Positions 25,717-35,125 of a stretch of 64,000 nt of DNA are shown piece after piece. The notes beneath the pieces are model-generated. The model was given only the letters and a program-made list of their open reading frames with translations. It was not told the DNA's origin and ran no database searches. A program made the position numbers and the translations under genes. Source of the DNA: Streptomyces sp. RFCAC02 (GTDB lineage: Bacteria > Actinomycetota > Actinomycetes > Streptomycetales > Streptomycetaceae); contig NZ_SAUH01000001.1 in the NCBI RefSeq assembly GCF_004193175.1, positions 186,001-250,000 on the forward strand, in the 5' to 3' direction. Numbering within the stretch: position 1 is the first letter of the stretch; the number at the start of each line of letters is the position of its first letter.

Positions 25717-27225
25717 GTGTCCTCGTCCGCCGCTGTTTCCCGATCCCCCGGCCGCCCGTTCGCCGCGGTCGACCTGGGGGCGTCCAGTGGGCGGGTGATG
25801 CTCGGCGCGGTACGGGACGGCACGGTGACGCTGCGGGAGGCGCACCGCTTCCCGAACCGGCCGGTCCGGGTGGGCGGGACACTGCACTGGGACGTCCTGG
25901 CGCTCCACCGCGGCGTGCTCGACGGCCTGCGGGAGGCCGGGCGTGCCGCGTCCGGGGAACTGGCGGGCGTCGGCGTGGACTCCTGGGCCGTGGACTACGG
26001 CCTGCTGGACGCCTCGGGCGCGCTGCTCGGCAACCCGGTGCACTACCGGGACACGAGGACGGCCGGCGCGGCGGAGCGGGTGGCCGCCGTCGTCCCACCG
26101 GAAGAGCTGTACGCGGCGACGGGCCTCCAGCACCTGCCGTTCAACACGGTGTACCAACTGGTCGCCGCCCGGAACAGCCCACTTTTGACCATTGCCGACC
26201 GTCTGCTGCTCATACCCGATCTGATCGCGTACTGGCTGACCGGCGAGGCGGGCACGGAACTGACCAACGCCTCGACGACCCAGCTCATCGACCCGCGCAC
26301 CCGCGACTGGTCCGGCACGGTGGCGCGCGCCCTCGGCATCGACCTCGGCCTGTTCCCGCCGCTGCGCGTGCCGGGCGACGCGGCGGGCGACCTGCTGCCG
26401 GGCGTCCTCGCGGAGGCGGGGCTCACCGGCCGCGTCCCCGTGACGGCGGTCGGCTCGCACGACACGGCGTCGGCCGTCGCGGGCGTCCCGGCCGCCGGCG
26501 ACCGGTTCGCGTACATCGCGACGGGCACCTGGTCGCTGGCCGGCGTGGAACTGGACGCCCCGGTCCTGACCGAGGAGAGCCGCCGGGCCAACTTCACGAA
26601 CGAGCTGGGCGTCGACGGCACCGTCCGCTACCTGCGCAACATCATGGGCCTGTGGCTGCTCCAGGAGTGCCTGCGCGACTGGTCGGTCGCCGACGGCCCC
26701 GCGGGCCTGGCGCCGCTGCTCGAAGCGGCGGCTCGGGCCGAGCCCCTGCGCTCCGTGGTGGACGCGGGCGACCCCGCGTTCATCCCCCCGGGCCGGATGC
26801 CCGAGCGGATCGCCGACGCATGCCGCCGTACGGGGCAGCCGGTGCCGCGCGACCGCGCGGAGACGGTGCGCTGTGTCCTCGACTCCCTGGCGCTCGCGCA
26901 CCGCGCGGCCGTGGAGGACGCGCAGCGGCTGTCCGGCAAGGACGTGGACACGGTGCACATCGTGGGCGGTGGCGCGCACAATGAGCTGCTGTGCCGGCTC
27001 ACGGCCGACGCGTGCGGCCTGCCGGTGGTGGCCGGACCGGCCGAGGCGGCGGCGCTCGGCAACGTCCTGGTGCAGGCGCGCGCCGCGGGCGAGGCGCACG
27101 GCGGGCTCGCCGATCTGCGGGCGCTGCTGCGCGCGGGACTGCCGCTGCGGCAGCATGAGCCGTCGGGTGACCGCGCGGCGTGGGACCGGGCGGCGGCCAG
27201 GATCGCCACCGGTGGGAAGGACTGA
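25717..27225 (+). CDS. rhaB: L-rhamnulokinase
   Basis: 502-aa FGGY-family kinase phosphorylating L-rhamnulose at O1. The N-terminal phosphate loop VDLGASSGRVMLG, the substrate region VGVDSWAVDYGLLD, AVGSHDTASAVAGVP and the C-terminal HIVGGGAHNELLCR match RhaB closely. GTG start with GAGGTGAG upstream. A complete rhamnose pathway therefore surrounds it. The next gene begins 2 nt after the stop. Confidence 0.94.
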   Translation: MSSSAAVSRSPGRPFAAVDLGASSGRVMLGAVRDGTVTLREAHRFPNRPVRVGGTLHWDVLALHRGVLDGLREAGRAASGELAGVGVDSWAVDYGLLDASGALLGNPVHYRDTRTAGAAERVAAVVPPEELYAATGLQHLPFNTVYQLVAARNSPLLTIADRLLLIPDLIAYWLTGEAGTELTNASTTQLIDPRTRDWSGTVARALGIDLGLFPPLRVPGDAAGDLLPGVLAEAGLTGRVPVTAVGSHDTASAVAGVPAAGDRFAYIATGTWSLAGVELDAPVLTEESRRANFTNELGVDGTVRYLRNIMGLWLLQECLRDWSVADGPAGLAPLLEAAARAEPLRSVVDAGDPAFIPPGRMPERIADACRRTGQPVPRDRAETVRCVLDSLALAHRAAVEDAQRLSGKDVDTVHIVGGGAHNELLCRLTADACGLPVVAGPAEAAALGNVLVQARAAGEAHGGLADLRALLRAGLPLRQHEPSGDRAAWDRAAARIATGGKD

Positions 27226-27227
27226 GA

Positions 27228-27980
27228 ATGCGCGTCGCACTGTTCGTCACCTGCGTCAACGACACGCTGTACCCCCGTACGGGCCGGGCCGTGGTCACGC
27301 TGCTGGAGCGGCTCGGGGTGACGGTGGACTTCCCGCCGGCGCAGAGCTGCTGCGGTCAGGCGCAGTTCAACACCGGGTACCGGCACGAGACCGAGCCGCT
27401 CGTCCGCCGCTTCGGCCGGGCGTTCGAGGGCTACGACTACATCGTGACGCCGTCGGGCTCCTGCACGGCGATGGTGCGGGACAACTACCCGCGCATCGGC
27501 GCGAAGGCCGAGGCGGAGGGGCGCGGCGGCGCGCTCACGCGGGTGGCGGAGTCCGTGGTGCCGCGGACGCTGGAACTGACCGAGTTCCTGGTGGACGTGC
27601 TGGGCGTGACCGACGTGGGGGCGTACTACCCGCACAGCGTCACGTACCACCCGACGTGCCACGGGCTGCGCATGCTGGGGCTCGGCGACCGCCCGCGGCG
27701 GTTGCTGGAGGCGGTCGAGGGCCTGGAGCTGCGCGAGCTGCCGGGCGCCGCCGAGTGCTGCGGCTTCGGCGGGACGTTCGCCGTGAAGAACGAGGCGGTG
27801 TCGGCCGCCATGGGCGCGGACAAGGCCCGCAACATCATGGGCACGGGCGCGTCGGCGGTCTGCACCGTGGACAACTCGTGCCAGATGCACATCGGCGGCA
27901 CGCTCGCGCGGCTCGGCGCGCCGGTGCGGCCCGTGCACATCGCCGAGATCCTGGCCAGCACGAAGGAGGCGCCCCTGTGA
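27228..27980 (+). CDS. lutA: Lactate utilisation Fe-S protein LutA (YkgE)
   Basis: 250 aa. Two CCG motifs (SCCGQAQFN; ECCGFGGTF) bind the cofactor typical of LutA/GlpC-type heterodisulfide-reductase-like subunits. With LutB and LutC it forms a cytoplasmic complex oxidising L-lactate to pyruvate. ATG start 2 nt after rhaB; its stop overlaps the lutB start (GTGA). Confidence 0.92.
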   Translation: MRVALFVTCVNDTLYPRTGRAVVTLLERLGVTVDFPPAQSCCGQAQFNTGYRHETEPLVRRFGRAFEGYDYIVTPSGSCTAMVRDNYPRIGAKAEAEGRGGALTRVAESVVPRTLELTEFLVDVLGVTDVGAYYPHSVTYHPTCHGLRMLGLGDRPRRLLEAVEGLELRELPGAAECCGFGGTFAVKNEAVSAAMGADKARNIMGTGASAVCTVDNSCQMHIGGTLARLGAPVRPVHIAEILASTKEAPL

Positions 27981-29482
27981 GCGGCGGAACGTACCTGGGC
28001 ATGCCGGCGTTCCCGCGCGCGGCCGACGTGTCGACGAGGAACGCGCGGCTGCGCTCCAACCTCACGCACGCCACCCGCACGATCCGCGACAAGCGGGCGC
28101 GCGCGGTGCGCGAGCTGTCCGACTGGGGCCGGCTGCGGGCGGCGGGCGCGGCGATCAAGGACCGGACCCTGCGGCACCTGGACCACTACCTGGAGCAGGT
28201 CGAGGCCGCGGTGACGGCCGCCGGCGGCACGGTCCACTGGGCGGCGGACGCGCGGGAGGCCAACCGCATCGTGACCTCGCTCGTGCGCGCGACCGGCGAG
28301 CGCGAGGTCGTGAAGGTCAAGTCGATGGCCACCCAGGAGATCGGTCTGAACGCCGCCCTGGAGGCCGAGGGCATCCGCGCCTACGAGACGGACCTCGCCG
28401 AGCTGATCGTGCAGCTCGGGGACGACCTGCCCTCGCACATCCTGGTGCCCGCGATCCACCGCAACCGGGACGAGATCCGCGACATCTTCAGCGAGCGGAT
28501 GGCGGACTGGGGCCGGCCCGCGCCCGACGGCCTCACGGCGGAGCCCGCGGTCCTCGCCGAGGCGGCGCGGCTGCACCTGCGGGAGAAGTTCCTGCGGGCG
28601 AAGGTCGGGATCTCGGGCGCCAACTTCATGGTCGCCGAGACCGGCACGCTGGTGGTCGTGGAGTCCGAGGGCAACGGCCGGATGTGCCTGACCCTGCCCG
28701 AGACGCTGATCTCGGTGGTCGGCATCGAGAAGGTCGTGCCGACCTGGGCGGACCTGGAGGTCTTCCTCCAACTGCTGCCTCGCTCGTCGACGGCCGAGCG
28801 GATGAACCCGTACACCTCGATGTGGACGGGGACGACCGACGGGGACGGGCCGCGCGACTTCCATCTCGTGCTGCTGGACAACGGACGCTCGGACACCCTG
28901 GCCGACACCGTCGGGCGTCAGGCGCTGCGCTGCATCCGCTGCTCGGCCTGTCTGAACGTGTGCCCGGTGTACGAGCGCGCCGGCGGCCACGCCTACGGGT
29001 CCGCGTACCCGGGGCCGATCGGTGCGATCCTCACGCCCCAGCTCCGCGGGGTGACGAGCGAACTCGACGCGTCCCTCCCCTACGCGTCGTCGCTGTGCGG
29101 CGCGTGCTACGAGGTGTGCCCCGTGGCGATCGACATCCCGGAAGTGCTGGTGCACCTGCGGGAGCGCGTGGTGCAGGGCGGTGAGGTGACGGTCCGGGGC
29201 ACGCGGACGCGGATCGCGCCGGCGAAGGGGCACGCTGCGGAGCGCGCGGCCATGCGGGCGGCGCGGTGGGCCCTCGACCACCCCGGGGTGCTGCGGGCAG
29301 GGCAGCGGCTCGCCGGACGGGGCCGCCGGCTCGTCCCGCGGCGGCTGCCGGGACCGGGGCGCGCCTGGACGGCGACGCGGGACGTCCCGGCGGTGCCGGC
29401 GGAATCGTTCCGCGACTGGTGGCTGCGGGAGAGGGGCGGCGGGGCGCGCCCGGCCGCGCGGAAGGCGGGAGGCGAGCGGTGA
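27977..29482 (+). CDS. lutB: Lactate utilisation iron-sulfur protein LutB (YkgF)
   Basis: 501 aa from a GTG overlapping the lutA stop. The LUD domain (KSMATQEIGLN; SGANFMVAETGTLVVVESEG) occupies the first two thirds. Two 4Fe-4S ferredoxin clusters follow: CIRCSACLNVCP and LCGACYEVCP. The C-terminal ~100 residues are Arg/Pro-rich, common in actinomycete LutB. Electron-transfer subunit of the lactate oxidase complex. Confidence 0.93.
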   Translation: MSGGTYLGMPAFPRAADVSTRNARLRSNLTHATRTIRDKRARAVRELSDWGRLRAAGAAIKDRTLRHLDHYLEQVEAAVTAAGGTVHWAADAREANRIVTSLVRATGEREVVKVKSMATQEIGLNAALEAEGIRAYETDLAELIVQLGDDLPSHILVPAIHRNRDEIRDIFSERMADWGRPAPDGLTAEPAVLAEAARLHLREKFLRAKVGISGANFMVAETGTLVVVESEGNGRMCLTLPETLISVVGIEKVVPTWADLEVFLQLLPRSSTAERMNPYTSMWTGTTDGDGPRDFHLVLLDNGRSDTLADTVGRQALRCIRCSACLNVCPVYERAGGHAYGSAYPGPIGAILTPQLRGVTSELDASLPYASSLCGACYEVCPVAIDIPEVLVHLRERVVQGGEVTVRGTRTRIAPAKGHAAERAAMRAARWALDHPGVLRAGQRLAGRGRRLVPRRLPGPGRAWTATRDVPAVPAESFRDWWLRERGGGARPAARKAGGER

Positions 29483-30120
29483 GAAGCAGGGAGACGGTCC
29501 TCGGCCGGGTACGCAGGGCACTCGCCGACGTGCCGCGCGACGAGAACCCCGGGGACGTACCGGTCGTGCGCGAGTATCTGCGCACCCACTCCCCCGCCGA
29601 CGCGGTGGAGACCCTCGCCGAGAACCTGGCGGACTACCGCGCCCTCGTCCACCGGACGGACGCGGCCGGCCTCCCGGAGCTGATCGGCCGTCTGCTGACG
29701 CGGCGGGGCAGCGGTTCCGTCGTGGTGCCGCCCGCGCTGCCCGCGCAGTGGCTGGCGCGGACACCGCAGGGCGTGCGGCGCGTCCAGGACACGGCGGAGC
29801 TGACGCCGGCCGACCTGGACGCGGTGGACAGCGTGGTGACGGGGTGCGCGGTGGCGATCGCCGAGACGGGCACGATCGTCCTCGACGGATCGCCCGACCA
29901 GGGGCGCCGCCGGATCACGCTCGTCCCCGACCACCACGTGTGCGTCGTGCGGGTGCCGGACCAGGTGGTGGACTCGGTGCCGCACGCGCTGCCCCGGCTG
30001 GTCCCCGGCCGTCCGCAGACCTGGATCTCGGGTCCGTCGGCGACGAGCGACATCGAACTCGACCGCGTGGAGGGCGTGCACGGCCCCCGCACCCTGGAGG
30101 TCGTCCTCGTCAGCGCGTGA
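29479..30120 (+). CDS. lutC: Lactate utilisation protein LutC (YkgG), LUD domain
   Basis: 213 aa from a GTG overlapping the lutB stop. AIAETGTIVLDG and the C-terminal SGPSATSDIELDRVEGVHGP are hallmark LUD-domain sequences. Last gene of the rha-lut operon. Together the seven forward genes convert L-rhamnose to dihydroxyacetone phosphate and pyruvate. Confidence 0.92.
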   Translation: MRSRETVLGRVRRALADVPRDENPGDVPVVREYLRTHSPADAVETLAENLADYRALVHRTDAAGLPELIGRLLTRRGSGSVVVPPALPAQWLARTPQGVRRVQDTAELTPADLDAVDSVVTGCAVAIAETGTIVLDGSPDQGRRRITLVPDHHVCVVRVPDQVVDSVPHALPRLVPGRPQTWISGPSATSDIELDRVEGVHGPRTLEVVLVSA

Positions 30121-30138
30121 GGGCGGCGCCCCCGTGGT

Positions 30139-31314
30139 TCAGCGCAGTCCGAGGCAGTGCAGCCAGGTGCGGGGGGCCGTCGTGCTGGTGGCGGTGAGCA
30201 GGGCGGCGAGTGCGCCGGGTGAGCCGTTCAGCAGGTCGGCGGGCCAGTCGGTGGGCGGCTCTGCGGGGATACCGTCCGTCAGGTGACGGATGAGGCGCGC
30301 CTTCAGGCCGGCGGCGGCCGGCAGGCGGGCGTGGCGGTCGAAGGCGTCGGCGACGGCCAGGACGCCCGCTGCGCCGTGGCACAGTCCGAGACGGTCGCCC
30401 GGGGTGTCCCCGAACAGGTGGAACGACGTGTCGTACCGCTCGGCGAGGGCGGTGAAGTCCGCGGCGGCACGGTCGGCGGCCGCCGTGTCGCCGAGGGCGT
30501 CGGCCGCGTCCCACAGTGCCCAGGCGACGCCGGGGGCGCCGTAGCACCACGCCTGGCGCGGCTGGGCGGTGGTCTCCGGCGGGTGGTCGGTGCCGGCGGC
30601 CGGCCAGGTGCGGATGCCGCGGTCGTCGGTGTACGCCCGGTCGGCCAGCCAGCGGGTGGCGCGGGCGAGCGCGGCAGCGACGGCCCCGTCGGGACCGGTG
30701 CGGCGCAGGACCGCCGTCAGCGCGGTGACGACGCCGGCGACACCGTGGCCCATCCCCGTGTTGACGCGGCCGTGCACCCATGAGAGATACGGGTGCCGCT
30801 CGTACTGCCCGGTGCGCAGCCGGGGCAGTTCCGGGTCGTCGCACAGGAGGGTCAGGTGGGAGGTGAGTGGGCGCAGCAGTTCGGGGGCGGGGTCGATGGC
30901 GCACAGGGCGAGCAGGGTGCCGGCCGGTCCGGAGATCAGGTCGTAGTCGGGGAAGGCGACGTCGCGTGTGCGGTACGCGGGGAGGCGTCCGCCGAAATGG
31001 GCGGCGAGCCGGTCGGCGGCCGTGCGCAGGGCGGGGTGGGTGTGCGCGCCGAGGCGCAGACCGACGAGGGTGCCCGCGAGTCCCCCGTCGTGCAGGGCGG
31101 GGTGGGCGGGGCCGCGGCCTGCCGTGCGCGCCCAGGCGGCGACGGCCGCGGGTGTGGCGCGGTCGTCGCCGGTCAGGTGCGCGAGGACGGGGATGCCGGG
31201 GTCGCCGGGGTGCGCGGCCGCGCCGGGGGCGGCGGCCTGGGCTTCCAGGTATCGGACGGCGAGGCGGTGGATGTGGTCGCGGTCGGTGGCCGGTACGGCC
31301 GTCTCGTGCGCCAT
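30139..31314 (-). CDS. Lanthionine synthetase C-like cyclase (LanC)
   Basis: 391 aa. Forms thioether rings by adding Cys thiols to dehydrated Ser/Thr. Zinc ligands are all present: Cys257 in WCYGAPG and Cys312-His313 in LCHGAAG; the catalytic-region His190 is in GMGHGVAG. ATG 31314 with GAGGGAA upstream. It lies downstream of a 47-residue precursor gene on the same strand, separated by a strong hairpin. No membrane segment is seen. Confidence 0.92.
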   Translation of the reverse strand: MAHETAVPATDRDHIHRLAVRYLEAQAAAPGAAAHPGDPGIPVLAHLTGDDRATPAAVAAWARTAGRGPAHPALHDGGLAGTLVGLRLGAHTHPALRTAADRLAAHFGGRLPAYRTRDVAFPDYDLISGPAGTLLALCAIDPAPELLRPLTSHLTLLCDDPELPRLRTGQYERHPYLSWVHGRVNTGMGHGVAGVVTALTAVLRRTGPDGAVAAALARATRWLADRAYTDDRGIRTWPAAGTDHPPETTAQPRQAWCYGAPGVAWALWDAADALGDTAAADRAAADFTALAERYDTSFHLFGDTPGDRLGLCHGAAGVLAVADAFDRHARLPAAAGLKARLIRHLTDGIPAEPPTDWPADLLNGSPGALAALLTATSTTAPRTWLHCLGLR

Positions 31315-31342
31315 CGCGTTCCCTCGTGTGGTGGCCGGGGGC

Positions 31343-31371
31343 GGAGCCGCCCGCGCGTGGCGGGCGGCTCC
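31343..31371 (-). terminator. Hairpin between lanthipeptide precursor and lanC
   Basis: GGAGCCGCCCGC (31343-31354) and its exact complement (31360-31371) form a 12-bp stem with a 5-nt loop, 9 nt after the precursor stop. Such a hairpin commonly lets most transcripts end after the precursor so that peptide is made in excess of the enzymes. The leak to lanC is inferred. Confidence 0.6.
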
Positions 31372-31380
31372 TGGAGCGGG

Positions 31381-31524
31381 TCAGGCGCAGAGAACGCTGT
31401 TGCAGACGATGATCGTGCACAGGACGCTGCCGCCGCCGTTGGCCTCGGGCAGCTCGCTCTCGGTGATCCGCTCGTCCAGTTCGGAGATGAGGGTGTCGAG
31501 TTCGGTGATGTCGTTGTTCGGCAT
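31381..31524 (-). CDS. Class I lanthipeptide precursor peptide
   Basis: 47 aa from ATG 31524 with AAAGG 8 nt upstream. The acidic leader has ITELDTLISELDERITESE and ends in a double Gly. The hydrophobic core GSVLCTIIVCNSVLCA has three Ser/Thr and three Cys alternating as SxxC, TxxxC, SxxC, which would give three consecutive non-overlapping thioether rings. It sits between the LanB-type dehydratase and LanC genes, 16 nt after the dehydratase stop. Cleavage after GG is inferred; no protease or transporter is encoded nearby. The frame is open further upstream but that part overlaps the dehydratase gene. Confidence 0.85.
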   Translation of the reverse strand: MPNNDITELDTLISELDERITESELPEANGGGSVLCTIIVCNSVLCA

Positions 31525-31540
31525 GGGACGTGCCTTTCTC

Positions 31541-34149
31541 TCAGCGGGTGTTGATCGCCCCGGCGGGCCGCCGCGCGGGCGGGCCGGGGACGTTTCTCGG
31601 GTCGCCGCCCACCGGGACGTCGGCGGCGGCCGACGCGGCGTCACGGTCGTGCGGGAGACGGAGCACGAGCTGCGCGGCGACGGCCGCGCCCCCGTGCAGC
31701 GGGTCGCGCAGCGGCAGTTCGCCGGGGGCTGGCAGCATCTCCTCGACGAGGAGTTCACGGCCCGGCTGTCCGGCGCGCAGCCGGTCGATGATGTGGACGG
31801 CGGTCAGGGACGCGAGGTCCACCGGTACGGGCTTCCCGCCGGGGGCCGTGCGCACGAACGCGTGGCGCGGCAGGCCGGCGGCGCGGCGCAGCGGGGCGAG
31901 CGTGCGGACCTTGGTGAGCGGATCGTCGTCCCGCCGCCACAGGCGTTCCACGTCGATCCGCCAAGTGGCGGGGGCGATGACGAGGTCACCGCCCGCGGTG
32001 AGACGCGGCAGCCGGGGCCGCCCGGGGAACGCGGCGTCCAGGGAGTCGAGCCGGATCACGTACGACGCCGCCCGGTGGCCCGCTGCGAGCAGGATGCGGA
32101 CCAGTGTGTCGTAGGGCGGCAGGGGGGACCGGCTGGCGCAGTACACCGGGACGATGCGGCGGCCGTCCGCCTCGGCGATGACCTGTCCATGGCTGCGGCG
32201 CAGGGTGATGCGGTCCAGCGGGAGGTACTGCATGTCGCCGGCGGTCCGTCCGTAGTACGGCGTGGGGTCCGGGTCGCCGGTCCACCACCCGGTGGTCGGC
32301 GGGCGGCGCACGGCGTTGGCCGCGCGCTCGGTGAGCGGGGGCACGAGGAGGTCGACGAACCGGACGCCCGTGCGGGCCTCGACGGCGGCCAGGAATGCGC
32401 GGTGGGCGTCGCTGTTGCCGTAGCCGCCGTGGAGCGCGCGGAGACCGTCGGCGAACCGGGCGTCGATCACTCCGGCGGGCGACGCGGTCTCCAGCACGGC
32501 CACGGGTCCGCTGCCGTCCGGTGGGGCGAGCGGGCGCAGCAGGCAGTCGAGGGGCCAGCGCGGCAGGTGGTCATCGGCAGCGGGGGCGCCCAGGCTGTCC
32601 AGCAGCGCGTCGTCGATGTCGACGCCCGTGGCGCCGGAACGGGCGGCGGCGTCCAGGTGGTCCAGCAGGCGGGCGTAGCCGCCGTCCGGGTCGCGGGCCG
32701 GGGACCAGCCCGCGTAGCGGCGTGCGGCGGGCGGCCGGGTGCCCCGGGACAGCGCCTCGGCCAGGATCTCGGCGAGGGGACGGGGGTGGTCGGTGAGCGC
32801 GGCCAGTTCCGGCCGTTCGTGGCGCGCCGTGTCCGGCGGGTTGTCCGCATCCCGCAGGGCGGCGATACGCGCCGCGATCCGCAGGCCGCGCGCCACACGG
32901 TCGGCGGCGTGCGCGGACACCGCGGCGGCGGGGGCGAGGCGACGGTACGCGTCGAGGAACCAGCCGCCCTGTCCCGCTCCCCCCGGTGGCTGCGGCAGGG
33001 CACCGGAGGCCGTGATGTCGCCCTCGGGGACCCAGGAGCCGTAGTGATTCCGGGGTGCCTGACAGATCTGCAGGACACCACGGGTGATGAGGTGCCGCAG
33101 GAATCCGTGCAGTGCGTCGACGCGGGCCGCCGCCGGGGGGCCGTCCGGGGCGAGCGCGCCCAGCATGTCCTTCTCCAGTTCGGCGAGCGGGCGCGGCCCG
33201 TCCGCGAGGAGGGTCAGGACGGTGTCCAGGGCGCGGGTGCGGCGCAGCACGATCTGCCGGAGCCGCTCCGGCGTGGCCGGATCGGTGACGTAGCAGCGCA
33301 CGTGTCCCGGGCCGGACGCGCCCGGCTCGGTGAAGCGCAGAGGGACGGGAGCGATCAGGGTCTCCGGGTCGGCGGCGCACGGGTCGGCGGCGGTCTGCCG
33401 GGCGCGGACACGGTGCACGTTCTCCACGGCCACGGCGGCGAGGGCGCCGAGGGCGGTGCCGTCGGGCAGGAGCCGCCCGTCGCCGTCGTGCCCGGGGCCG
33501 ACCGGGAGCGCCGCGATCTGCCCGGCCCAGCCGCGGGGCGTCGTCTTGGCGGCGGCGCGGCCCAGGAGGCGCCACAGGTACGCGGCGCGCTTGCGCAACT
33601 GCTTGTCGGACCAGGACTGCCCGGCCGCCAGGCGGCGTTCGACCTCGGCGGCGAGCCCGGGGGCCGTGCTGTCGAGGAAGGCGAGCATCACGGGGCTCGA
33701 CGACACGGTGCGCCAGGCGAGCACGGCGAGGCGTTCCTGCTCGGCCGTGACCTCGCGCCCGAGGCGGGCCAGGGTCTCGTCCGCCTCGGCGGTCAGCCGC
33801 AGCAGGGCGTCGGCCCGGTCCGCGAGGTCGGGGGCACGGCGGGCGAGTGCCGCAGCAGACGGCAGTCCGCCGGGCGCGGCGCGGCGCCCGAGTGCAGTCG
33901 CCGGCGGAGGGCGAGGACGGCTCCGCGGTCCGCCGCCGGCAGCGCCGGGTGCGTGACGACCTCGGCGCCGAGGCGGTCGGCCAGCGCGCGGGCGTGCGCG
34001 GCGAGCCGTTCGGTGTCGGCGGCGTGGTCGGCGACGGCGTCGAAGAGGCGGGGCGCGGCGCCGGCCGTCCAAGCGTCGCAGGGCATCCCGGCGATCCGCA
34101 GCAGCGCCGTCCCCCCGAGCGCCGTCCCCCCGGTCCGCGCGTGTCCCAT
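31541..34149 (-). CDS. Lanthipeptide dehydratase LanB N-terminal (glutamylation) protein, apparently frameshifted
   Basis: About 869 codons in two phases. The first part, from ATG 34149 (GTG 34155 possible, overlapping the upstream stop), encodes GMPCDAWTAGAAPRLFDAV and ALRRRLHSGAAPRPADCRLL, a normal LanB N-terminus. The rest, in another phase, begins ALARRAPDLADRADALLRL and continues to the stop at 31541 with SSPVMLAFLDSTAPGL, SDKQLRKRAAYLW and PTPYYGRTAGDMQYLPLDRI. One extra base near 33860 would join them. The protein would activate precursor Ser/Thr by glutamylation using glutamyl-tRNA. The elimination domain is a separate upstream gene (split LanB). Confidence 0.75.
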
Positions 34150-34151
34150 GG

Positions 34152-35125
34152 TCACTCCGTCCCCTCGTGGCCGTCGGCGGCGAGTGCCTCGGTGAGCAGG
34201 CACTGCCGTGCTGTGGAGACCAGGCCGCGGTTCCAGTGGAAGATCACGTGGTGGGCGGCGGCACGGCGCGGACCGACGGTGGCCTCGCCCGACGCGAAGT
34301 AGCGGGTGCGCCACTGCTCCGCCGCCCGTGCCACGCCGTCGAGCCGCGGCCCGAGGACGTTCCGCCAGGCTTCGGGGAGCGCGGCGAGCTGGGCCTCGGC
34401 GCCCTCGGCCCAGTGGGCGCGGATGCCGTCGGCCACGCGCCGCAGGGCGGTGTCGTGCAGTCCGCCGGGCAGGCGGCGGCCCGTCTCGTCCCGCACGGCC
34501 TGCCACACGCCGCGGTGCTCCCAGCCGTCGATGCCCAGCCGGTCGAACACGGTCCGCAGCAGCGTCAGCGAGACGCGCCAGGCCGCGGGCGGCTGCCCGC
34601 CGGCCGCGCCCGTGTGGAGGTCGAGCCAGGCCAGGGAGTCGGCGGTGAACAGGGTGTGCACATGGGGCATCGAGCGGGGTCCGCCGAAGAGGTACGTCTC
34701 GGGTTCGTACACGGTGGCGACGGGCCGCTGACCGGCCGCGGCCCCCTGATCGGGGGTCAGGTGGCGCAGGAGGACGGTGCGCAGGTCGCCGGCCAGCGAC
34801 GGCTCCGCGGCGCGGAACCGCGCGCGGACCCCGGGTGGCTTGTGCATGAAGAAGAAGTCGCGCGCCAGCCCGCTGCCCAGCGTCTCCCCCGCGGCCGCGG
34901 CGAGCCGCCTGTGGAGCCCGGCCGGACCGGACGCGTCGGGCGTCAGGTTGAGCTGCACCCAGCCCGCGTCGGGCAGATGCTCGCGCAGTGCCGCGAGCCC
35001 CGCGGCGAGGAAGGCCCGGCGCGCCGCCGCGTAGCCGGCGCCGTCGGCCGGGAGGGGAGGGCGCCGAAGGACCCGGCGCGCGCGTCGTCGGCGCAATCGG
35101 CGAGGAGGCGCTCGACCTGCAGCAC
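34152..35125 (-). CDS. Thiopeptide-type/SpaB C-terminal elimination protein (split LanB), apparently frameshifted
   Basis: About 325 codons. The GTG at 35125 has an excellent GAGGAGG 5 nt upstream and reads VLQVERLLADCADDARAGSF, then must shift near 35060 to the phase that encodes LPADGAGYAAARRAFLAAGL, WVQLNLTPD, FFFMHKPPGVRARFR, VYEPETYLFGG and the ending HHVIFHWNRGL. These are typical of the SpaB_C domain that removes glutamate from activated Ser/Thr. The alternative unshifted N-terminus from 35162 is Arg/Pro-rich and not protein-like. First gene of the lan unit. One missing base explains the break. Confidence 0.72.
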
